Source: Lateolabrax maculatus (Eukaryota; Chordata; Actinopteri; Acropomatiformes; Lateolabracidae). Taken from it: DNA of 64,000 nt. Each line of letters opens with the position of its first letter. Within the stretch, counting starts at the first letter, position 1. Of this stretch, positions 55,537 to 64,000 are shown in pieces. The stretch is taken from NCBI GenBank assembly GCA_031216445.1, contig CM062208.1, forward strand, positions 2,241,001 to 2,305,000, read 5' to 3'. The notes below the pieces were generated by a model that worked only from the letters and a program-made list of their open reading frames with translations, was not told where the DNA came from and ran no database searches. Position numbers and translations under genes: made by a program.

Positions 55537-56554
55537 AGTGGTAGAAAGAGCACTAGAATATTGTACTCAAGTAAAAGTATGGTTTCCTTAAAGAAGTTTT
55601 ACTCAAATAAAAGTCAAAGTACTTGTGTGAAACTGTACTTAGATAAAAGTAAAAAGTACGTCAGGTTAAATGTACTCTGAGTTAATGTTAGGGGGAGGGG
55701 TGATATATGATGCTCCTGTTAAATTAAAGAATACTTTTAGGCTACAGAATAAATTGCATTAAATGTCAACGTACACACCAGTGGAACAACATCAACATAG
55801 GCTCTGAATCTGATGTCCAAATTCAATAAATCAATAAATCAATTAATACTCAATAAATTCCATTTTCTATAGACGCACCCTGCAGCCTTTGCGTACAGCT
55901 GATAATCAACTATAAATATATCATGTCCTTCCTCAGTGCAGCCTTAACCAGAAAAGAGACAAAACCCAGATACAATAAATGAAAAGTCTACAGATGCTAT
56001 GGACGGGTGCAACAAGCTTTATTAAGCTACAAACATTAAATAACTGCCACTTTAACAGCAGATTAAATCATCACCAAGGAAACCAACAGAGATGTATGAA
56101 CAATATAGTTTTTACACAGTGGGTAGCGTGCACACAACGCTACGTTTCTAGGCGACGCAGTATTTGTTGATTCGTCTCTGTTCAGTGTTGACGTACTCGC
56201 CTGTCTGAACGGCATTTTGTGAGTCTGGTGCACCGCCTCAACAGTCCAGGTTGTGCATTACATCAGTGATTAATTGAGGTAGATGGGACCTTTGTTTTAA
56301 CTATGATTTAACATCTGTCTTTTGTTTTTTTCTCACAAACGTTTTCAGGACTTTTTCATGTAACTTTAGTTTTGACTCTGTAACAGATACAACTTGAAAT
56401 TAAGCTGTGTAAAATACTCGTGATTAAAGCAAAAGTAAAGCAAAAGTAAAATTACAGATTTTTTTGAATACTCAAAAAGGTAAGTAATTAAAGTACACAA
56501 AAAACAACTTTCTATAGTAACGAGAGTAAATGTAATTTGTTACTTCCACCCCTG
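55537..56554. mobile_element. 1-kb non-autonomous hAT-like element with perfect target duplication
   Basis: The left end AGTGGTAGAAAGAGCACTAG and the right end TTGTTACTTCCACCCCTG share a short terminal inverted repeat (GTGG.AGAAA / TTCCACCCC). The subterminal AGTAAAAGTA and ACTCAAGTAAAAGT tracts are typical of an abundant fish family. The element is bounded by ATTGTTAC at 55529-55536 and the identical ATTGTTAC at 56555-56562, a perfect 8-bp duplication. It carries no transposase frame. The AGGTAAGT inside it is a chance splice-like string. It is related in structure to the 461-bp element at 1936-2396. Confidence 0.85.
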
Positions 56555-56562
56555 ATTGTTAC

Positions 56563-57205
56563 ACAGCTTGCCATAATTTAACATATATATATTTTACATG
56601 AGTCATATTGAGGTGGCAGTCCACACAGAGGGAGGGAAATAATGAAGGAAAATGGAAAAGAGAAAGATATGCATCCCGACTCTCCTTCTCCAAAACCAAT
56701 AACAGATACAAATCTTGTATAGAACAAAAACCCCTTCAGAGTCTTGTCCCTCACACAAGGTCACATCACTGCGAATCCCAGCCTATTCGTGTCACTGCGT
56801 TCAGAGCATTGTCTGTTCCACTGAACAGTTGCTTTGTTATAAAATTGAATATATATCAAGATCCTGATGTACAGTACTGGTCTCCTGGCAAGGTTGTCAG
56901 TCTTTGTGGATTAGAGCTCAAGTACTGTAGTATCTGGTGAGTCTCTCGGTCCTCCTTGTCCTCTTTGTTGAGAAAGTCCATTGCCTCTCGATGACCTGCA
57001 AGCCTCAGTCTGTCCTCCTCCATGTACACTGCAGCTGAAATGCAGCTCTATATAATTCAGCCGCCATCTTCTTAGTCAAATGACAGTTTACAACCTTCCC
57101 AGATTACATCCTCCTTGTTTCTGTATTTCTCCCTTGCGGCACTCGACACTCGTTCCTGTTCCAGAAAACATAGAAACGTACAAAGATACTGCAAAGTCTC
57201 ATCCT
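56563..57205. other. Non-coding DNA
   Basis: Nothing recognised. The plus-strand frame at 56608-56940 straddles unremarkable sequence. Confidence 0.4.
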
Positions 57206-57430
57206 CTAACAGAGAGAAGCTGGTAATGCTGGCGTAGCCCCATGGGTAACTAGGCGGGTCTGTTTTAAGTTAGGCGACCATCTTGCATGGTGATCAAATG
57301 TGACCAAGCAGCAACCTCTGAGTCTGAAAGCTAAAGCCAATGCCAAAGTGCCTTTAACCTCTAACAGCCAGCAGTCCACGTCCACTTCTTTTATACAGTC
57401 TTTTGACTCATGTCTCCCGCAAATATCCAA
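57206..57430 (+). mobile_element. Dispersed teleost element, 3' part
   Basis: GCAACCTCTGAGTCTGAAAG, then AAAGCCAATGCCAAAGTGCC, TTTAACCTCTAACAGCCAGC and CTTCTTTTATACAGTC follow in order the consensus of the same fish repeat whose other part is at 43085-43435. It is diverged and has no coding capacity. Confidence 0.6.
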
Positions 57431-57584
57431 ATCATTCAGGTGTTTGTGAGAAAAATAGAGTTTTTCTTCTATAAGAACTAAGCTTTTCTGAAGGAAGACT
57501 GAAACTTTGGGTTTGATGCCCGTTGGACAACCTACAGTGCAACTTTTGTTAAGTGGAACATAATTAATATAATATAACTTTCAT
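57431..57584. other. Short spacer
   Basis: Nothing recognised. Confidence 0.4.
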
Positions 57585-57800
57585 TAGTTTTTATTTTTAT
57601 TTAGTCTTTAATTTTGGTTTTTGATTTCAGTTTAGTTTTAATTAGTTCTAAGAGTGCGTAAGTTTTCTTTTTATTTTGAGAAATTGACAAGTTTTAGTTT
57701 AGTTTTTATTTAGTTTTATTGTTAGTTTTAGTTTTTCAAGTATAATGATGCTGCTAGTTTTAGTCTTGGTCTTAATTACCATTAACTATAATAACCCTGG
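57585..57800. repeat. TTTAGTTTTAGT-type dispersed repeat
   Basis: Dense TTTAGTTTTA and TTAGTTTTTATTTAG units end in AACTATAATAACCCTGG, a layout I recognise from a common fish MITE built from degenerate TTTAGT units. A related fragment is at 61190-61320. Confidence 0.6.
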
Positions 57801-60800
57801 AGTGGAGTCACTTTATTTTGAAGTTCCTAAATGATGAAACATTTTAGTAAATCCATAATGAACTGATGCACATCCTTATATGTAAGGATTCACTTTATCT
57901 GCAGTCATTGCATTTTAATTAATAAGCACAACAGGGAGTTGAACCATCAGTATTGTATTTCATTACATGTCTGAAATCTGGTAAGAACATTTGAGTGATT
58001 TTAATAATCAAATTAAGCATTATGGAGCATTTTGAGATTACAATAAGATGAGAAAACTCTTGTTTTGATAATCAAATATGTTTTATTGCATTGTGGAGCA
58101 AACTTAAATGTATTTATATATATTTTATATACTTCATTACAGTGCTCGGGTGATTCTCTTCAGCCTGAGCGAATAAAGTGCTGCACTGCAGCCTCCAAAC
58201 ATGACAAGAGTAACAATGCACGTTAATGTTCGCTACGAAAATACTAACGCAACTAAATTTGATGGACACATTCACCAAGGTCAAGTCAAGGGCGTCTCCA
58301 AGCGGACGTCACGTAGCCAACAGCTCCAATTGGCCCTTAGAAATGGAATTGTATTAATGTATATAATCTATACTTTCAACCGCCCCTCTAGAAACTGAGA
58401 TATGACAGTTGTGGAGGGTAGTGCACGCTGTGTGTACCACAGTTGGTCCTGGGAGATTTTGTGCATCAGATGTTGAGGAAAGAAAAGTGCATTTCTTGAA
58501 AATGAGGTAATCACATTCGCTTTTTAATCGTCTTGATTCCGGTTGTTTTGTGGGTCAGTACGCACACGCATACATCCACTCCATACATGTGACGGTTGTT
58601 TGCTTATAAACTAACCACGCCCACACTAAAATCGTGTAATCTTAAATCTCGCAAACTCACACACACATACACACACATTATGCAGAGGTGTTGAGAGAGT
58701 TGACCTGTGGCCTTATAATCAGTGCTCAGTGTGCTCCAGTGTGTTATATAATGGAGTAGCGAGTGCTAGTCAGATCCTCCTACAGATGCCTGAGCAGTCA
58801 CGACTAACGCGGATGTTCTCCATCCATCCACTCAGCCTGGCTAACGCAGACTTCACCTTACCCTCTGCTCCTCAGTCCCACACAAACACACACACACACA
58901 CACACACACGTATCCTTTGCATGCATGTGTGTAGTTGGGCAATAAACTCCCCACACACATTTACAGGATGCGTATGTTAATTCCCACAAGCACGTGCAAA
59001 TAAAATAAAGTATATATGATATAGGATTTCTGAGTTTGGGATGGCGAATATGAAACGGAGGGGTGAATGGAGGAGAAGTTGTTCAGAGAAGAGGCAGATC
59101 TAAAATCAGATCACTCATCTATATCCTCCCAAACGTTAGAGGACAAACACCTACAGTGCTAAATGTTTCTGCTCTGTGATGTACATGATATGATCCACTC
59201 CTGCTCTCTCTACAAATCCCTCGCGGCTCCCACTTCCTTTTGGATGTGTTTTTCCGGTCTCAGGGAAAGGGTTATTTCACCACAGACCTGAAGCAGCCTC
59301 TGGGACCTCAGTACCTCCGGCTCTGAGAGAAGCCTGTTGCTGAGAATAGCAGGCAGATTCTACCCACCATCTGATGTTCTCATGCAGCGCTGTCTGCAGG
59401 GACAGAGATGAACCCTGATGAATAAATATGAAGATAACCTGCACCTCTGCTGCACTTTTTCTCTTCCCATTCCCCATATGGTTCTACTGAAGAGAAGGAT
59501 AGGGAAGAAAAAAAAAACGTCTGATTTTCAAAAGAAGCCTCTGGGCTATTGTATTTCTCTATGTGCTCGTGCATGTGCTGGTTTGTGTGTTATGAGTATG
59601 TGTGTGTTTGTGCGTGTGTGCGTCTAACTATCTCTCTTTGTGTGCCACCATCTGAATGTGTGCATACGCATTAGTGTGTAGCGGCTGTGTGTGTGTTAGT
59701 GTGTGTGGGCGGCACTGTGTAGGAGTGTGCAGTAGCTTTTTGACAGAGCCTCCAGTAGCATGTATTTGCGAATCTTTTGTTTTATTCTCCATCTCCTATT
59801 CAGCTCTGCAGTAATCACACCTAGCAGTGCCGCTCAAGTGCTGTCGCCCTTGAATGAACAGTGACAGAAAACGTCTCTTTAAAGACTAATTTCCACAGGT
59901 CATCCTGCCCCAGTCATCAAAGCCGAATGCTGACAGGAATGATGAGTAGTTTGCATACATTGATCATTAGCCAATTTATCATTTACGTTGCAGAAAATAA
60001 ACAAGACAAAGTCTCCTGTCTTTTCCCATCATAAATATGTGCAACAAACGGAAACAAACCATCACAAATACTAAACCGGAACCTGTTGCATATGTGAAAT
60101 CTGTTTCAAATATGTAAATACTTTGATATCAGCAGTGGCTGGTGCACTTCCTGGGCATGGCTTGTGTTGCAATGGAGTAGGAAAGAGGTGTGGGTGGGGG
60201 ATCGATCCATTCAGGCTCAAACTGTACGTTGTGTTGACTATCAGCAGGTCTACAGTGACAACGGGAACTAGGCAGGCAAAGTGCCACAAAGCCTTTTAGA
60301 AGGGAGGAGAAAAGAAGGAATGATTGAGACTAAATGTAATAACAAGGACTCTCAAAAGTAAATTAAAAAGTAATATATTTAGCATGCAACATAGACACTA
60401 CAATCACACCTGGTGAATGTTCAGTTGATTCAATTGAAATGTAGGAAATACAATTTTTACTGGATATTTTTGATGTTTTCAGAATTATAACTGAGTAGGG
60501 GGTTAGTGGTCTGAAGTCACAGCTTGATCTCCATCCATTTGCGTAAGTCTTGCATTATTTCCAGTTAGTACAAAATGCTACAAAGACTCACATTAACTGA
60601 TGAAATCCCTCTGATTATGTTAAGAGATGACTGAAACCCAACACATCACAAGCAAGAAGTAGCACAGCACAAGGAGCAGCTGCCATCATGTCCTCCATGT
60701 GTTTGAGGTTTCTCTCTGTTTTTTGATGGATTTTATTTACCCCTCTAAATGGGTCTCCATGCTGGGATCCCTCCATGCTTGATGAACACGCTAGATGAGC

Positions 60801-61189
60801 TTCCTAAATGCACATCCAAAGATTTAATTAAAATAAATAAAAGTGCTAAAATACAAAAAATATTATTTTTTAAATTATTTTGTGGGAAACAAAATAAAAC
60901 ATCAACACTGATTCAAACCAAATTTACACTGTTTGGATGGGATTTATATTTCCAGAAAGGTTGAGTCATCGTGCATGCACTGATCGGTGGAGGTGGAATT
61001 TAACAGTTAACTGTTATTTTCAGTATTGGATCCTGGATAAGATCAGTCTGTTGCTTCTTTGAGCTGCTTTGTTAGAATGCACAAAGTACAAAACAAAATG
61101 TATAAGCAATGTTTGTAAGGTTAAAAAGCTCAACCACTGATCTGTATCAGAGTTAATGCATCACACTAGTTTGTGTCAGTTGTGTTAAT
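57801..61189. other. Mostly unique non-coding DNA
   Basis: Contains a CA array at 58887-58910 and TG-rich sequence at about 59580-59710. A good splice-acceptor-like string (TGTGTTTTTCCGGTCTCAG) at about 59244-59262 has no matching donor. No gene, RNA or repeat family is otherwise recognised. Confidence 0.4.
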
Positions 61190-61320
61190 TTTGGTACCTG
61201 ATTTTGATTTACTTTTAGTGTTTGGATGAAAATGTTCATTAGTTTTAGCTACACTTTGATGTTCATTAGTTTTAGTCTGGTTTTCATTAGTGAACTATTT
61301 GTTCACACATTGTCCACGTC
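61190..61320. repeat. TTCATTAGTTTTAG-type repeat fragment
   Basis: GATGTTCATTAGTTTTAG and AATGTTCATTAGTTTTAG occur about 30 bases apart, followed by CTGGTTTTCATTAGTG. It appears to be a diverged piece of the family at 57585-57800. Confidence 0.5.
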
Positions 61321-62440
61321 CCTCTGCTCTGCAGTAATATAACCGACTCTCTTCAGTAAGTGCAGTTAAACTCTGGCTCGTTACTGTTCACCGAGCATCA
61401 CCACAGCTACCTGGGCTCGTCGCTGCAGAGCAGAGACTCAGTGAGACGCTGTTCACTGTCTGCGTTTAGTTTGACGGAATCTAATGAGGTGAGATTTCTC
61501 TAGCAAACCTCTAAATGGAGATTTAAATGCTGGACTGCAGACATTAATCCTTTTCTTTAATATAATTACAATTAATTGTAGATGACAATCTACATCTATG
61601 TGTTTTTTTTTAATCTATTAACAGAATATCTTTTGGTTTTGGACTGTTGGTCGGACAAAAAGAGACATTTGGAGACATCGTCTTGTGTTCTAGGCTTTTG
61701 TGATAAGCATTTTTCATTAGTTTCAGAGGTTTTGTTGACTGATTCACTTATTAATCAGGAAAATAATGCACAGATTAATCAGTACTGAAAGTAAACATTG
61801 ATGAACCTAATGACATGACCTTTGTCCTTTGAGGAACACAGTAGATCATTTGTCTTGCAGGGTGTAGATTCACTGAGTACAGATGACCTCTGCAATTATT
61901 ACAGATCATGGGAGTTATACTGCAAATAGGGCTTAAACTGCATATCATCTTTTCTCAGTTTCTAATAAATGATAGCAGCCTGCGATCAGTAATGTCATGT
62001 ATGCTAAAATATTGGCAGGGGGACACATGAAATGAAAACGTCCGTCACCTTCACGTTCAGCTGTGCACATCAACGATTCCCTTGATAACTGGCAAGAGTC
62101 TCAAAGTAAAGCATCAAGCATCTGACAGAAGACTGCTGACTGTGAAAATTAACATATTCAGATCCCATACAAATGCTCTAAACTAAAAACAGGCAAGTAT
62201 ATTGGCACACAGATACATAACATTCTGTGCATTACATTAAGGGATGTACATTATCCAGTGACGGCAAGTAAAACTGCTGGTTTTACTTACTGTGGGAATT
62301 ACAGTACCAACATAATCCCAAGACATGGGTGTCTTTATTTCTTTCAGTGGTAAAAGGACAAGTAAGGTCATAAAATCCATCATATTTAAAATAGTTAAAT
62401 ACCTTAAGGTGTATCCTAGAGTTAATAATAAAGTAGACAA
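61321..62440. other. Non-coding DNA
   Basis: A moderately GC-containing segment at 61310-61490 gives way to AT-rich sequence. Nothing recognised. Confidence 0.4.
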
Positions 62441-63049
62441 AGGTGGAGAGGTTTCAACATGTGCCTTCCTAAAACCACGAGGCATGCGCTGTACCTGTGT
62501 CTCATTAAAAGAGTGAAATTATCTGTCAACATGTTTACATTACGACACCTTTATGTCTCCGTCCTGTGGCTTGTGGGGGAATATACAGCACACAAACCCA
62601 TAATTAATCATACAAATGTGTGTCTGTGTGTGTGGCAGTGGATGCTTCAAAAAGCAGTTTATGAATGCCGGCGAGATCAGAGCGACGGAGAGAGACATGC
62701 ATCGCCCCATGGAGAGAGATGCGAAGTCAATGATGTGTTGTGCAATAATGGAGGCACATTTCTGCCTCATTTGTGCTGCCAAAACTCTCACAGATCTCAC
62801 AGCTTCTCTCAGCTTCCACACTTAATGCATCCGATCTGCACACCACCACACAGCACTGACACTACCCAACACCACCAACAATCATTTAGAATCATATGTG
62901 TGTGTGCACAGGCAGCCTTGAGTTTCTCCTATGTATTATATCGAACATGGAAAAGAGGTCACAGAAGCCTCAGGCTCCTGACAAAACATGTAAAGGGAAA
63001 AGTAAAATTGAAGCCTCAGAGAAGCTGTGAAGAAATGCTCTTTTAAAGC
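62441..63049. other. Candidate conserved non-coding element with the longest open frame
   Basis: The plus strand is open for 195 codons from an ATG at 62459 to 63046, and the minus strand is open for 93 codons across 62821-62540. The core (62530-62830) is repeat-poor with homeodomain-like CATAATTAATCATAC, CAGTTTATGAATGCC and TTGTGCAATAATGG. The translated frame has scattered cysteines and histidines but no regular zinc-finger spacing and no domain I know. No consensus splice sites frame it. Openness on both strands with AT-core motifs points to a constrained enhancer; a real exon is not excluded. Confidence 0.35.
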
Positions 63050-63560
63050 CGGAGAACAGTGGATTGGTGAGCTCCAGTCCTCCGATACACGGCGGCCTTA
63101 TGACTGCGTAGGTGGCTGGGCCGAGCAGCGTTGCGTTAGTATGCAGGGGAGAGATATATGAACAGCAGGAACGCTGTAGATCGTCAATTACCAGGACTTC
63201 TGCACTGACAGCTCTTCCTCTAGCGCTTAGCCAAAGGTCTCCTGAGTTCATTTCACCTACCTCTGTCACCTAGCCCTCCACCCCCGCACACCTCCCATAA
63301 TAATCCTCTACATGAGGGGGGGCACCAGCGGGGGGAGGGGAGTGGTTATTTAGTGTATTATACTGTCAGCTGCTGATTTCTTGGAGCCGAGCCGGTGTGA
63401 GTAATGGCCACGCCGGATGATTTGTCAAGGTTTGGGATGGGATGAGATGTGGACAGAGCGAGTTGGTAACGGGACAAGATGAAAGGAATGAGCCTGACCC
63501 ACTTATTCATGACGCGTCTGTTCCTGCAAATTCGTGAGCTTTGGGTTTTAAAAATGTGTC
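63050..63560. other. Candidate conserved non-coding element
   Basis: Repeat-free sequence with GTCAGCTGCTGATTTC (E-box CAGCTG), TGAGTAATGGCC, GATGATTTGTCAAGG, and TTATTCATGACGCGTC. A GGGGGG/GGGG-containing stretch at 63316-63340 interrupts it. The motif content resembles an enhancer. No gene is seen. Confidence 0.3.
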
Positions 63561-63654
63561 TTTTTATTTCTACTTGTGAAGTTATTAACTGTTATCACAG
63601 ACACAGCTGGGGACTCCAGCATTTGACAGAGGCTTCAGGTGTGCATTAGAAGAC

Positions 63655-63658
<4 letters not shown>

Positions 63659-63694
<36 letters not shown>
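63659..63694. repeat. (GT)18 microsatellite
   Basis: A perfect GT array of 36 bases. Confidence 0.95.
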
Positions 63695-63697
<3 letters not shown>

Positions 63698-64000
63698 TGT
63701 TTGTTTGCTTGGTCAGCAAGTTGTACCAGGATTTATTCCTCCCAAAGGTGAGGCTGTTTGGGATGTGGAAATATCAAATGCTAAAAGGTTTATTCATTTT
63801 CTCTGCTCATGATCCTGGTGGTGATCTTGGTGGTTGGTGTGTGGATCGCCACATTTTTTGTGCAGAGCCAGGCGTTCATCTTCTGCTGCATATTTTCTCT
63901 CCTCTGCTGCCTCTGCCGCTTGTCTTTTACCAGGCAGCAACTTGGACGAGGTGAGGGAAGGAAGAGAGGGTGAAATGAATAAGAGAAGGAGACAGATGTG
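63695..64000. other. Non-coding DNA at the window edge
   Basis: Contains two short acceptor/donor-like pairs (at about 63714-63747 and 63933-63950) that are too short and too close to be credible without more sequence. Nothing else is recognised. Confidence 0.3.

Noticed and set aside
56470..56490. AGGTAAGTAATT donor-like string
   Set aside because: It lies inside a MITE and serves as a reminder that strong donor matches arise by chance in this window.
1..64000. Bacterial operon, CRISPR array, prophage or defence system
   Set aside because: Base composition, microsatellite density, SINE/LINE/MITE content and splice-like signals are all vertebrate. No dense coding or regularly spaced repeats are present.

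Overview
The window reads as nuclear DNA of a ray-finned fish, most likely a percomorph. The evidence is the very high density of (CA)n/(TG)n microsatellites, a tRNA-headed SINE, several short non-autonomous DNA transposons with 8-bp target duplications of hAT type, a decayed L1-type LINE, and dispersed repeats I recognise from perch-like fish genomes. It does not look bacterial or viral. No open reading frame matches a cellular protein family I can name, and no complete gene is visible. The only protein-family signals are transposon relics: L1 reverse-transcriptase pieces (52.7-54.1 kb, minus strand) and a short Myb/SANT-like fragment (12.1 kb).

Layout. 0-15 kb: mostly unique non-coding DNA with a hAT-like MITE (1.94-2.40 kb), other transposon relics (2.46, 5.97, 6.84 kb), a SINE (10.5 kb), the Myb/SANT relic (12.1 kb) and another MITE (13.8 kb). 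15-24.8 kb: GC-richer and regulatory in character, with two CCAAT-box clusters (15.41-15.45 and 18.49-18.73 kb), CRE and GATA motifs, dense microsatellites, and a CpG-rich segment near 22.7-23.0 kb carrying a consensus 5' splice donor on the minus strand. 24.8-34 kb: AT-rich DNA, a near-perfect 65-bp inverted repeat with a nearby single-arm copy, a hAT MITE with a clear target duplication, and low-complexity tracts. 34.1-35.2 kb: a CpG-island-like block followed by a well-formed 109-bp candidate exon on the plus strand. 37.4-38.8 kb: a microsatellite thicket. 41.2-47.2 kb: two unique blocks that look like conserved non-coding elements, separated by repeats. 47-62 kb: mainly AT-rich DNA with the L1 relic and a 1-kb hAT-like element. 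62.4-63.6 kb: two more candidate conserved elements.

Interpretation (inference). The most economical reading is regulatory or intronic DNA of one or two long vertebrate genes, with candidate promoters at about 22.9 kb (minus strand) and 34.1-34.7 kb (plus strand). Candidate exons are called from splice signals only. Because strong-looking splice pairs also occur by chance in 64 kb, they are given low confidence. I found no operon, CRISPR array, phage, confidently called tRNA or rRNA gene, or other new multi-gene system.
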